Shown here in pieces: positions 29,116-35,928 of a DNA stretch of 37,819 nucleotides (within the stretch, counting starts at the first letter, position 1; the number at the start of each line of letters is the position of its first letter). A program made the translations under genes and the position numbers. Origin of the DNA: a virus; the IMG/VR virus record IMGVR_UViG_3300046692_000184, positions 1-37,819 of that record; one strand, given 5' to 3'. The notes beneath the pieces were generated by a model. The model did not search any database. It saw only the letters and a program-made list of their open reading frames with translations, and had not been told where the DNA came from.

Positions 29116-29126
29116 CACATGACTTC
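29109..29126 (+). promoter_or_regulatory. operator-like site 9 overlapping the ligase start codon
   Basis: TAAGTAACACATGACTTC covers the previous stop codon and the ATG of the ligase gene (29119). It is more diverged than sites 7 and 8 but keeps both arms. No -10 box is visible. Confidence 0.42.
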
Positions 29127-30549
29127 GATGACATCCTGCCAGGCATTCAAGGCGATCGAGAAAATCGCCGCGACGTCCCGCAAGAAAGACAAGGAGGCGA
29201 TGGTCAAGCAGTTCCTCGCCTTCGACACGTTCAAGCGCGCGATCATCGCCGCGCTCGACCCGCTCGTGACCTACGGCATGCAGCAGGTGCCGGATCGCAT
29301 CGACGGCGCAGCACCGGGCGCCAACACGTTCGAGAACGCGCCGATCTGGGAGACGCTCGACAAGCTGGCAAAGCGCACGCTCACCGGCAACGAAGCGCGC
29401 GACGAGGTGCAGCGCCTGATGACCTTCCTCACGCCCGAGTCGGCCGAGCTCTTCAAGCGCATCATCCGCAAGGACTTGCGTGCGGGCTTTTCCGAATCGA
29501 CCGTCAATAAGGCATGGAAGGGCCTCATCCGCGAGTTCCCCTACATGCGCTGCGCGCTGCTCAAGGATGCGAAGCTCGACACCTGGACGTGGGCCGAGGG
29601 CGTCATCTCGCAGGAGAAGGCCGACGGCATGTTCATGAATATCGACCACGAGGAGGGCGGTGTGGTCCGCATGACTAGCCGGCAGGGCACGCCATTCGAT
29701 GTCGATGCGTTCGGCGAGTTTGCGGATCGCGTGCGTGCGCTGCTCACGCCGGGCACGCAGACGCATGGCGAGATGGTCGTGTTCGTCAATGGCAAGCTCG
29801 CTGCGCGTGAAATCGGCAACGGCATTCTGAACCGCGTAGCCGCGGGCGGCGCGTTCGGCCCGGACGAATCCCCGCTGTTCTACGCATGGGATCAAATCCC
29901 GCTGGCTGCGGTCGCGCCGAAGGGCAAATACGAAGTCGGTTATCGCGATCGGCTGGTCGCGATGGCGGCGGGCCTGAAGAAAGGTGTGCCCACGCTCCAG
30001 CTCGGTCAGGCGATGATGATTCAGGTGATCCCGACGAAGCTGGTCAAATCGCTGGAAGAGGCGATGGTTCACTACCGCGAGCTGCTGGCGAAGGGCAAGG
30101 AAGGCACCATCATCAAGAACGGGGCCGCGATCTGGCGCGACGGCACGAGCAAGGAGCAGATCAAGCTCAAGCTCGAAGTGGACGTCGATCTGGTCATCAC
30201 GGGCATCGCACCGGGACGCGTGGGGACGAAAAACGAAGGCCGCGCCGGCGCGTTCAACTGCTCGAGCTCGGACGGCCAGCTGCGCGTCGATGTGACGGTC
30301 AAGAACGAGGATCTCCGGACCGCGGTTGACGCGAACGGCGATGACTTCATCGGTCGCATCATCGCAGTGCGGGCGAACGCGGTGATGAAGCCGAGCGAGA
30401 GCAGCGAGTTTCATTCGCTCTTCCTGCCGCGCATGGTCGAGGCGAGCTACCGGACGGACAAGAGCGAAGCCGACAGCCTCGAGTCGATCCTCGCACAGTT
30501 CGACGCCGCGGTCGGCGCGTCGCCGGCGAAGGTTGCGGAGGCCGCCTGA
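29119..30549 (+). CDS. ATP-dependent DNA ligase
   Basis: A 476-aa ligase. The nucleotidyltransferase motif I is EKADGMF with Lys167 as the adenylated residue; HGEMVVF fits motif III, EGTIIKNG motif IV, and QIKLKLEVDVDLVIT motif V, followed by an OB-fold C-terminal domain. It seals nicks using ATP, useful for Okazaki fragments or for circularising the genome. AGGGAG lies nine bases before the ATG. An N-terminal helical region of about 140 residues precedes the catalytic core. The small next gene begins one base after its stop. Confidence 0.9.
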   Translation: MTSMTSCQAFKAIEKIAATSRKKDKEAMVKQFLAFDTFKRAIIAALDPLVTYGMQQVPDRIDGAAPGANTFENAPIWETLDKLAKRTLTGNEARDEVQRLMTFLTPESAELFKRIIRKDLRAGFSESTVNKAWKGLIREFPYMRCALLKDAKLDTWTWAEGVISQEKADGMFMNIDHEEGGVVRMTSRQGTPFDVDAFGEFADRVRALLTPGTQTHGEMVVFVNGKLAAREIGNGILNRVAAGGAFGPDESPLFYAWDQIPLAAVAPKGKYEVGYRDRLVAMAAGLKKGVPTLQLGQAMMIQVIPTKLVKSLEEAMVHYRELLAKGKEGTIIKNGAAIWRDGTSKEQIKLKLEVDVDLVITGIAPGRVGTKNEGRAGAFNCSSSDGQLRVDVTVKNEDLRTAVDANGDDFIGRIIAVRANAVMKPSESSEFHSLFLPRMVEASYRTDKSEADSLESILAQFDAAVGASPAKVAEAA

Positions 30550-30550
30550 G

Positions 30551-30766
30551 ATGGAACAGCTGACTCTCCCTGCGATCCTCGCAGCGTCGCCGGCGCCCTG
30601 GACCTCGCAGGTGAACTTCGACGGCATCGGCGGCTGCCGCATGATTGATGCGAAGGGTGCCGAAGTGCCGCTGCTGTCTATAATCGCGTTCGCGGGCATT
30701 CTCACCGCGACCATCGCCATGCAGAAGGCTTCACAACAGCCCGCGCAGGCACAACAGCCCGCATAA
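30551..30766 (+). CDS. small single-span membrane protein
   Basis: A 71-aa protein whose ATG follows the ligase stop by one base. One hydrophobic helix (about residues 36-54, VPLLSIIAFAGILTATIAM) is followed by a Gln/Ala/Pro-rich tail. It is the last gene before a strong terminator. The function is unknown; a membrane-bound regulator or inhibitor peptide is possible. Confidence 0.55.
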   Translation: MEQLTLPAILAASPAPWTSQVNFDGIGGCRMIDAKGAEVPLLSIIAFAGILTATIAMQKASQQPAQAQQPA

Positions 30767-30786
30767 CACAGCGCGTTGCACCACAG

Positions 30787-30811
30787 AAAGCCCGGCCAAG
30801 AGCCGGGCTTT
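30787..30811 (+). terminator. rho-independent terminator after the replication module
   Basis: AAAGCCCGGC (30787-30796), loop CAAGA, GCCGGGCTTT (30802-30811): a perfect 10-bp stem ending in T residues. Because A residues precede the stem, it can work on both strands. Confidence 0.8.
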
Positions 30812-30871
30812 CGCCGTTGCGGAACGTCGAAGCGGGGCCGTATCATGTGCGCAATTCAGGAGAAAGGGCAC

Positions 30872-31270
30872 ATGACCTACAAGACCTTCACGCTCGGCGA
30901 CCTACGCACGCTGCTCGCGCCGCTACCGACCACCCGCAAGCAAGCAGTTCTCTACACGCTCGACACGCGCGGCACGCTCGACTACACGACCGTCCTCGGC
31001 TGGAAGGAGGCGCTGCGCACGCCCGCGAGCGAGTTCGCGAAGGACATCATTCGCGCACAGCCGCGCCACCTGCGCCTGGACTACGTGTTCTGGGAGTATC
31101 ACGAGACGGGCCAGGCCGCGCCGCTTTTCGGGCTCGAGGATAGCCTGCGGGAAGTGACGATGGGACGGAGCTTTGGCGAGCTGCAGGAGCTCTACGACCG
31201 AATGATCTGGATCGACAGCAGGGTGGAAGCGGAGCACTTCGTGCACACGCTGCTCAAGGAGCTGAATTAG
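30872..31270 (+). CDS. small protein of unknown function
   Basis: A 132-aa soluble helical protein; ATG 30872 is chosen for the GGAGAAAGG upstream, although ATG 30845 is also in frame. It has many Leu, Arg and Asp residues and no cysteines in the mature region, with phrases such as TRGTLDYTTVLGWKEAL and RLDYVFWEYHETG. It is convergent with the toxin gene and overlaps its end by four bases. Function unknown; it may be a transcription-level or host-takeover factor. Confidence 0.62.
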   Translation: MTYKTFTLGDLRTLLAPLPTTRKQAVLYTLDTRGTLDYTTVLGWKEALRTPASEFAKDIIRAQPRHLRLDYVFWEYHETGQAAPLFGLEDSLREVTMGRSFGELQELYDRMIWIDSRVEAEHFVHTLLKELN

Positions 31271-31539
31271 AGATTGCGCCGGCGTGCGTGCAGGACGTTC
31301 AAGATGTCGATCCGCTTTAGCATGATGCGGTAGACGACGATGTAGTTCGGCAGAACGACCATCTCTCGCGTGTTCGGCCTGCGGCCCTCGCGATAGACAT
31401 AGGGGTGATCGGGAAGTGTGGCGGCCGCAGCAAGGATCGTCTCTTGCACGAAATCTGCGGCGTCGATGCTGTCTTTGCTTATGTGTTCGTGGATTTCGTC
31501 GAGTCGGCGTTCAGCACGCGGGGTCCAGTTAACCACCAC
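31267..31539 (-). CDS. ParE/RelE-family toxin
   Basis: A 90-aa protein with the ParE-like pattern: NWTPRAERRLDEIHEHIS, then a helix, then strands ending IVVYRIMLKRIDILNVLHARR. ParE toxins inhibit DNA gyrase and RelE toxins cut ribosome-bound mRNA; the closing LHARR favours the ParE side. The start chosen is GTG 31539, eight bases after GGAG and overlapping the antitoxin stop; a longer reading to 31584 would run far into the antitoxin. It is co-transcribed with the antitoxin upstream. In a plasmid-like prophage it should kill cells that lose the genome. Confidence 0.8.
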   Translation of the reverse strand: MVVNWTPRAERRLDEIHEHISKDSIDAADFVQETILAAAATLPDHPYVYREGRRPNTREMVVLPNYIVVYRIMLKRIDILNVLHARRRNL

Positions 31540-31726
31540 GCGCTTTTCTCCGCTCTGCGGCACGCGCGCGCAGGTTCGCGACAACCTGATCGTGCGGGAT
31601 CAACTCGCCGCGATCAGCTTCAGCCAGGCCCGCTTCGACCTCTTCACGGAACCACTTGTCGTAGGCTTCAGCCTCTTCCTTCGTGTCATGCCCGCTGACG
31701 GCGGGTTCGGTCCAGATATTTCCCAT
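31529..31726 (-). CDS. antitoxin of the ParE/RelE-type module
   Basis: A 65-aa acidic protein ending in HDQVVANLRARAAERRK, a form common in small ParD/RelB-like antitoxins paired with ParE toxins. GAGGTG stands before the ATG. The gene precedes the toxin and overlaps it by about 11 bases, the usual order and coupling. The N-terminal DNA-binding part is not a clear ribbon-helix-helix, so autoregulation is presumed from family habit only. Confidence 0.75.
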   Translation of the reverse strand: MGNIWTEPAVSGHDTKEEAEAYDKWFREEVEAGLAEADRGELIPHDQVVANLRARAAERRKARGG

Positions 31727-31734
31727 GAGTCACC

Positions 31735-31827
31735 TCATTCAGATGCCTTCATGATAGCGCGTGCAGCTTGGCACGTCACCGCGTCGTCTGCGGCGTGAAC
31801 CCCTACCTGGTCGTGTTTGTTGATCAT
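31735..31827 (-). CDS. 30-codon ORF upstream of the antitoxin
   Basis: An ATG at 31827 preceded by AGGAAG at a seven-base spacing opens a 30-aa frame (MINKHDQVGVHAADDAV...) that ends eight bases before the antitoxin start. It could be a leader peptide or a third small component of the module. Evidence is limited to the ribosome site, spacing and strand. Confidence 0.35.
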   Translation of the reverse strand: MINKHDQVGVHAADDAVTCQAARAIMKASE

Positions 31828-31947
31828 CGTTCTTCCTATGTCGTATTGATCAGGAGAAACGTGCTCGCGCTTGACGAAGCCACGATAGAATAAAGCGCAC
31901 CCACCGTCGCGGCCACGTGAGCCGTATGTTCAGCAAAGGCAGATGAC

Positions 31948-32496
31948 ATGAGCGTTGAGGAAGCAAAAAAGAGAGCGCTGGCAATCGTTCGGGAAAAGGG
32001 GCTGGACGTCGCCCTGATAACCGCGTTCCTTGAGACGCGGCATTACGCATCGTGGAGCAAACGGGACGATTTCGCCAAATACAATATTGGCCTGTCGAAC
32101 ATATCTGGCGGACCGATGCCCGTGACGGTCGGATTCGCGAGCGGGAACGGCAACTCTGTGACAGCACAGCTGGACGGCATCGTGTTCACGCTGCGGGGCG
32201 TGTGGTATCTGCCTATGTCGTTTGATAGCAGTATCGCGACCGACATCTATGAAGGCGTCGAACTGTTGCTCGGTAACGATGTCGTGCTTGCTGGGGTGTA
32301 TCAGGCGCGTGACCACGACGCGTGCATCCCGGCTCAATTTTCGCTGGTCAGCGTTGAGGGTTACCACTCAAGTCCGACGGCGGAACAGCTGCTCACGAAA
32401 ATTTCAGATTTGATCAAGGCACACAAAGCGAAGCAAGCGGCCGAGCGCCAGGCCGCGGAAACGGAAAAGTATCGTGGCAAGTTCTCCTTTGACTAG
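31948..32496 (+). CDS. accessory protein of unknown function
   Basis: A 182-aa protein with AAAGG upstream of the ATG. The N-terminal helix (EEAKKRALAIVREKGLDVALITAF) is followed by a beta-rich middle with a GNGNSVTAQLDGIVFTLRG phrase, and a Lys/Gln/Ala coiled-coil end (KISDLIKAHKAKQAAERQAAE). It stands alone on the + strand among - strand genes and is less GC-rich than the tail genes, so it is probably a late acquisition. No recognised domain. Confidence 0.6.
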   Translation: MSVEEAKKRALAIVREKGLDVALITAFLETRHYASWSKRDDFAKYNIGLSNISGGPMPVTVGFASGNGNSVTAQLDGIVFTLRGVWYLPMSFDSSIATDIYEGVELLLGNDVVLAGVYQARDHDACIPAQFSLVSVEGYHSSPTAEQLLTKISDLIKAHKAKQAAERQAAETEKYRGKFSFD

Positions 32497-32622
32497 GAGT
32501 TCCTCTGCGGTTTTCTTTTCACGCCTGCACAGGCTAGTTGACATAATACAAATTATCACCGTTTTGGGGCCAGATCATTTTTTGTCGTCCATGAGCTGGA
32601 CAAGGCCGGGGAAGCATTAGCG
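32497..32622. other. gene-free stretch between convergent genes
   Basis: This 126-base stretch is AT-rich. It contains TTGACA near 32538, ATAATACAAATTAT and several T-runs. The GGACAAG/CTTGTCC pair across 32591-32628 has a loop too long for a clear terminator. It probably holds the 3' ends of both converging units. Confidence 0.35.
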
Positions 32623-33285
32623 TTATTTTTGCTTGTCCGGTTTCAGTTTTATGCCTTGCAGTATGCACATAGCCTCCCTAAGGTCGTCACCTTCTCGTTT
32701 CGGCCGCGCTGCTCGCGCTGCTCGCGCTTCTGGGGTGCACACATCCGCCGAGGTCAGCTTTGTCGCTGAGGCGGGAGCGGGTGCGCTTGCTGGTGCGATT
32801 GGGGGTGCGCTTGCAGTTGCGGGTGCGGTTGCAGTTGTGGGTGCGGGTGCGGGTGCGGGTGGAGAACCTACAGCCTTGGGTGGTGGACCGGGAGACGGCT
32901 CAGCCGGCAGCAACCTATCTAACATCGCCATATACAACTCGGCCTTCTTATCCTTGTCGATGTTGTCTCTCGACATCATCTGGCAAAAGAGATAGAGCAG
33001 TCGATACTTTACATTCGCCTGCTCCGATGTCGGCACGTCGGCGAGATTTTGCGTCACCTGACTCATGTTCCTCTCAACGTTCCCGCCGATGTCTACAATC
33101 TTGTATAACGTTTTTGCTCCGGCGCGAGCCTTTTCCTCGGACCTCTGTGTGAGTTGGATGCGCGGGTCGAGTGGAGAGCAATCGTAGACGGGATCGTCGG
33201 CCAGCGCTTCGGTAGGACAAGCGACGGCGAAAACCGAAAACGCCGCAGCCGCGATGGAACGTTCCGTGTTCTTCAAATGACGCAT
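32623..33285 (-). CDS. exported Pro/Ala-rich protein of unknown function
   Basis: A 220-aa protein starting at ATG 33285 (AGGGG upstream). It has a signal peptide: basic start, hydrophobic AAAAFSVFAVA and cleavage expected after ALA at residue 29. The mature part has a helical domain, then a long Pro/Ala linker (PSPGPPPKAVGSPPAP and further), and a short C-terminal domain with VCTPEARAARA and MCILQG cysteines. It is probably periplasmic. It may be a lysogenic conversion factor. The codons for the linker create a GGTGCG-rich tandem pattern at about 32770-32870. Confidence 0.65.
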   Translation of the reverse strand: MRHLKNTERSIAAAAFSVFAVACPTEALADDPVYDCSPLDPRIQLTQRSEEKARAGAKTLYKIVDIGGNVERNMSQVTQNLADVPTSEQANVKYRLLYLFCQMMSRDNIDKDKKAELYMAMLDRLLPAEPSPGPPPKAVGSPPAPAPAPTTATAPATASAPPIAPASAPAPASATKLTSADVCTPEARAARAARPKREGDDLREAMCILQGIKLKPDKQK

Positions 33286-33332
33286 GATGTTTGCCCCTGC
33301 TAACTGGCATTGCCTGTCGGCAAAAAAAGACT

Positions 33333-33629
33333 TTACGCCACCCGGCACCACCATGATTGAGCGTAGGCAGTTCCGTCCACAAACTCAATGCCAGTCAGCA
33401 CAAACCCGAGCGGACCCATCCATGACAGCGCTGCGTCGTGCAGCGGCGGGAGCGGCTGCGGATCAGCTGCGCCGCCGGTCTGAAAGCGCGCGATGTTGGT
33501 GTAGCGGTTCAGCGCCGAGGACTTTTCCTGGCCGACCACCATGTCGCCCCGAACACCGGGCGCTCGCTGGACGTCGGCGTGATCTTGCGCCTTGCCGCGC
33601 ACGCGCATGGGTGTAGCTTGAATCAGCAT
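33333..33629 (-). CDS. small protein of unknown function
   Basis: A 98-aa protein that starts three bases after the stop of the gene before it on the - strand. It is mixed in character, with phrases GDMVVGQEKSSALNRYTNIARF and HDAALSWMGPLGFVLTGIEFVDG; the latter looks like a compact fold rather than random sequence. There is no clear ribosome site, so coupling to the upstream gene is likely. No domain recognised. Confidence 0.5.
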   Translation of the reverse strand: MLIQATPMRVRGKAQDHADVQRAPGVRGDMVVGQEKSSALNRYTNIARFQTGGAADPQPLPPLHDAALSWMGPLGFVLTGIEFVDGTAYAQSWWCRVA

Positions 33630-33631
33630 AA

Positions 33632-34051
33632 TTACCAGATGCGTTGAATTGCTGTGACCAGCGTGGCCGCCGCGAAAATAAACGCGTAAAAAGCAATCAT
33701 GGCTTTGACGATGCCAAGTAAGTGCCGGGTCGCGCGGCCCGTTCGTCGTGCCAAAATTTCGACGCCAGGGTCGACGGCCTTCTCCTCGGTTGTCTTCTGC
33801 TCAATTTTTGCGAGAGTTCCGTCAATGAGAGTCTGCTGCGGCTCGCTGACCTCCCGTCTTAACTCTTTCAGCTCGGCTACCAACTCGTTCATGTCCTTCT
33901 GAATTCTCGCTGCTTTCTCGTCTCGGAGCTTCTCAATCTCCAGCAGCCCTTTTTTGATCGTTATTGCACTAGAGAGGATTGTCGCAATTCCGACCAATGG
34001 GACGACGATTGCCGCTAGCACTTTAAGGACGTCGATCAAGCTATCGGGCAT
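33632..34051 (-). CDS. membrane protein with two spans and a coiled coil
   Basis: A 139-aa protein with a hydrophobic helix at about residues 8-30 (VLKVLAAIVVPLVGIATILSSA), a charged coiled coil (LLEIEKLRDEKAARIQKDMNELVAELKEL, in two parts) and a second helix near the C-terminus (AMIAFYAFIFAAATLVTAI). The layout resembles small phage inner-membrane proteins involved in exclusion or in holin-like functions. It lies in a - strand row after repA. Confidence 0.62.
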   Translation of the reverse strand: MPDSLIDVLKVLAAIVVPLVGIATILSSAITIKKGLLEIEKLRDEKAARIQKDMNELVAELKELRREVSEPQQTLIDGTLAKIEQKTTEEKAVDPGVEILARRTGRATRHLLGIVKAMIAFYAFIFAAATLVTAIQRIW

Positions 34052-34060
34052 GGTAACAAC

Positions 34061-34276
34061 TCAAAAATTCGATTCCAGCCATGCCCTCGCCCACGCGATC
34101 CCGCGCTCGAAGGCCGCGGCCTCGGTGTCGAAGTAGCCGATGTCGGTGAAGTGGAAAATGTGCCCCATGTCGTCCTCGCCCAACGAGCCTCGCTCGACCT
34201 CGACCCACGCGTGCCAGTGATGGCCCTTCTTTTGGGGAACCGAGTGGATCGTCCACTCGTGATGCTCGACCTTCAT
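34061..34276 (-). CDS. small His/Trp-rich protein of unknown function
   Basis: A 71-aa protein with GGAGAG before the ATG. It contains HHWHAWVEVERG and IFHFTDIGYFDTEAAAFERG. The sequence is compact and reads like a conserved small fold, of the kind seen as hypothetical proteins in Burkholderiaceae plasmids and phages. No metal-binding role is proven despite the histidines. It follows repA on the same strand. Confidence 0.6.
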   Translation of the reverse strand: MKVEHHEWTIHSVPQKKGHHWHAWVEVERGSLGEDDMGHIFHFTDIGYFDTEAAAFERGIAWARAWLESNF

Positions 34277-34308
34277 TGAAAACTCTCCACAGGCTTACCC
34301 ACCGTTTC

Positions 34309-34317
34309 TGTGGATAA
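34309..34317 (-). promoter_or_regulatory. DnaA box downstream of repA
   Basis: TGTGGATAA on the + strand is TTATCCACA on the - strand, an exact DnaA box. It is one arm of a TCCACAG/CTGTGGA inverted repeat (34286-34314) just past the repA stop, which might also work as a weak terminator. Confidence 0.55.
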
Positions 34318-34349
34318 GTCGATACGTTCGGGCCTGACAGTTAGTTGCA

Positions 34350-35093
34350 TCAAAGCGGCAGCGTGCCTTGGGGATTGCGCCGGAATTCGAACCGAATGTC
34401 CGTCACCTTGCGCCCCTCCTTAATCGGCGACCACGTAATGTCCCATCCGTCTTTCTCCTGCAACTCCTTCACGGCGACCTCGATGATCTGCTTGCGAGCG
34501 TCCTTGAAGTTCTGCAGATGGCTCGGCTTCGCGTCCATCGCGTGCAGGAAGTCCTTGATGGGCATCTGACGCCAGCCGGTGTCTTTGAACTGCATGAGGA
34601 GCTCGAGCAGCCGCCACGAGTAGATCGAGCGAAGCTCCGACGCCTGGCGCAAGAGATAGGTCGTGTGGTTGCCTCGCAGCACCATCAGATACGGCGTCGC
34701 TTCCGGCGAGAAGCGCAGCTCCACCCACCCTGCCCTGTCCACGTAAGTCGCCCCGCTCACCCACCGATCCTTGTGGGCCGCGATCGCACCGCGCTGCACC
34801 GGCTCGGTCCAGGTGATCCATCGCTCCGCGAGCCCCTCGACGCCGGACTTCAGTTGCTCGTAGGCGGTCGTGGGATCGAGATTGAATGTCTCGGCGTATT
34901 CCTTCGCTGTCAGTCGCACCTTGTAGCGGTTGTGACTGTCAAGGCGCACACTGTCGATCTTCGCGGCGCACGACTTGACGATGCGCTGCTCGGCAAGCGT
35001 CTTGAGCCCATGCGAGGCGACCAGGAGGTCGTTGTGCATGGAGACGTGTCGATCAACGAGACTCAGCCCAGGAGTGGCGTGCTTGAGCTTCAT
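34350..35093 (-). CDS. repA: plasmid replication initiator, Rep_3 family
   Basis: A 247-aa protein with the two winged-helix domains typical of Rep_3 (RepA/RepB) initiators: the first runs from MHNDLLVASHGLKTLAEQRIVKSC to the LRGNHTTYLLRQASELRSIYSWRLLELL block, and the second ends with GRKVTDIRFEFRRNP. Such proteins bind iterons as monomers to open the origin and repress their own gene as dimers. Iteron-like repeats lie directly upstream and one overlaps the start codon. The gene lacks its own ribosome site, but a 19-codon leader ORF with a strong one ends across its ATG, so translation is probably coupled. Confidence 0.88.
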   Translation of the reverse strand: MKLKHATPGLSLVDRHVSMHNDLLVASHGLKTLAEQRIVKSCAAKIDSVRLDSHNRYKVRLTAKEYAETFNLDPTTAYEQLKSGVEGLAERWITWTEPVQRGAIAAHKDRWVSGATYVDRAGWVELRFSPEATPYLMVLRGNHTTYLLRQASELRSIYSWRLLELLMQFKDTGWRQMPIKDFLHAMDAKPSHLQNFKDARKQIIEVAVKELQEKDGWDITWSPIKEGRKVTDIRFEFRRNPQGTLPL

Positions 35094-35149
35094 TGGGAGG
35101 AATTCCGGTTTCGCGGGAGCGGCTTATTGGGAGTGATCGGATTTTGCAC
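35090..35149 (-). CDS. 19-codon leader ORF coupled to repA
   Basis: On the - strand AAAGGAGAAAAGGGG is followed by GTG (35149), opening a frame MQNPITPNKPLPRNRNSSQ whose TGA (35092-35090) overlaps the repA ATG as ATGA. RepA itself has no ribosome site, so ribosomes finishing this peptide would reinitiate on repA. This is like the leader peptides used by some plasmids to set initiator levels. Confidence 0.6.
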   Translation of the reverse strand: MQNPITPNKPLPRNRNSSQ

Positions 35150-35226
35150 CCCCTTTTCTCCTTTGTCACTGGGAGGATTTCCGATTCAATGGGAGGAAAA
35201 CCGGGTTACTGGGAGGATTTCCGGGT
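35092..35226 (+). repeat. iteron array 1 (five forward copies) of the plasmid origin
   Basis: Copies start at 35092, 35126, 35168, 35188 and 35208 and share the pattern ACTGGGAGGATTTCCGGGT. The last three are exactly 20 bp apart, about two helix turns, as expected for iterons. The first covers the repA start codon. Confidence 0.85.
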
Positions 35227-35235
35227 CCGGGAGCC

Positions 35236-35244
35236 TGTGCATAA
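35236..35244 (-). promoter_or_regulatory. DnaA box in the origin
   Basis: TGTGCATAA on the + strand reads TTATGCACA on the - strand and fits TTATNCACA. It follows the forward iteron array. A weaker copy (TTGTTCACA on the - strand) lies at 35421-35429. Confidence 0.6.
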
Positions 35245-35275
35245 CCCTACTTCGACCGGCTTTTCTCCCAATGCG

Positions 35276-35309
35276 TGACCGGTCGCCCTCCTACTTTGAC
35301 CGGTCGCCC
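35276..35309 (+). repeat. direct repeat TGACCGGTCGCCC within the origin
   Basis: Two exact copies at 35276-35288 and 35297-35309, 21 bp apart, lie between the iteron arrays. Each contains the palindrome GACCGGTC. They could bind a second origin factor. Confidence 0.6.
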
Positions 35310-35374
35310 ACCCATTTAACCCGGAATCTCTCCCATTACCTGCCTGCAAACCCATGCTGGGTAAGGCTTTGAGC

Positions 35375-35405
35375 CGTATACAAACGTTTAAGAACGTATA
35401 CAAAC
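35375..35405 (+). repeat. direct repeat CGTATACAAAC in the AT-rich part of the origin
   Basis: Two exact copies at 35375-35385 and 35395-35405, 20 bp apart, each with a GTATAC palindrome, in the most AT-rich part of the origin. This is a good candidate for the DNA unwinding element. Confidence 0.55.
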
Positions 35406-35556
35406 CACGCGCGAGTAGGCTGTGAACAACTTCTCGCATCTCTTTGATTACCCGGGATTCCTCCCAATCCAAATATCCCGGGAATCCTCCCAATTCGCGT
35501 AACCCGGAAATTCTCCCAATAGGACAAGTCCTAAAAGGCAGTCTGCAAAGGGGTGG

Positions 35557-35928
35557 TCAGTCCATGCCCAGGCGCTTCTTCTCGCGCGCGACTTCCTTGG
35601 CTACCGCCTCGGCGATGAAGTCGTTCTTGGTCTTGCCGAGCGCGAAGCAGAGCAGGTTCAAATCCTCCTTCAGCGCTGGCGGGATGCGAACCGGCTGCTG
35701 CACCGGCGTCTCCTTCTTCGGCAGCGCCGCGCGGATGGCCTGCAGATCCACACCTTTACCCACGCGAACCGGCGCCCTCCTCTCTGCAACGACCACCGGC
35801 TCAGGTGCTTGGTCCTCTATCTCCCCCGCCTGAGCTGCGGGCGCCGGCTCATCAATGGCCGCCGTCTCTGCATTCAGGCTGTCGAGCCACGCTTTGCTTT
35901 TCGGTGCGCTCATCGGGTCTTTGCTCAT
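35557..35928 (-). CDS. ribbon-helix-helix partition protein (ParB/ParG-like)
   Basis: A 123-aa protein overlapping the parA stop by ATGA. The N-terminal ~75 residues are acidic, Pro/Ala-rich and probably flexible. The C-terminal part (residues ~77-115, QQPVRIPPALKEDLNLLC...KNDFIAEAVAKEV) has the strand-helix-helix shape of RHH proteins such as ParG and CopG. In type Ib systems such a small protein binds the centromere repeats, contacts ParA through its flexible arm and represses the operon. No canonical ParB HTH is present. The context strongly supports partition. Confidence 0.78.
   Translation of the reverse strand: MSKDPMSAPKSKAWLDSLNAETAAIDEPAPAAQAGEIEDQAPEPVVVAERRAPVRVGKGVDLQAIRAALPKKETPVQQPVRIPPALKEDLNLLCFALGKTKNDFIAEAVAKEVAREKKRLGMD

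Larger units (their letters stand above)
35256..35520 (-). repeat. iteron array 2 (five inverted copies) of the plasmid origin
   Basis: Inverted copies lie at 35256-35272, 35318-35338, 35449-35468, 35475-35494 and 35501-35520, e.g. ATTGGGAGGATTCCCGGGAT when read on the - strand. The last three are 26 bp apart, unlike the 20-bp spacing of array 1. Confidence 0.82.

Noticed and set aside
30533-30550. Longer start for the small membrane protein overlapping the ligase end
   Set aside because: ATG 30551 directly follows the ligase stop and is the natural coupled start.
32770-32870. GGTGCG-type tandem repeat as a possible CRISPR-like or regulatory array
   Set aside because: It is explained by the Pro/Ala codons of the exported protein and has no unique spacers of constant length.
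32633-33152. Gly/Ala-rich and Arg/Val-rich + strand frames opposite the exported protein
   Set aside because: They are antisense readings of the Pro/Ala linker; the - strand gene has a signal peptide and ribosome site.
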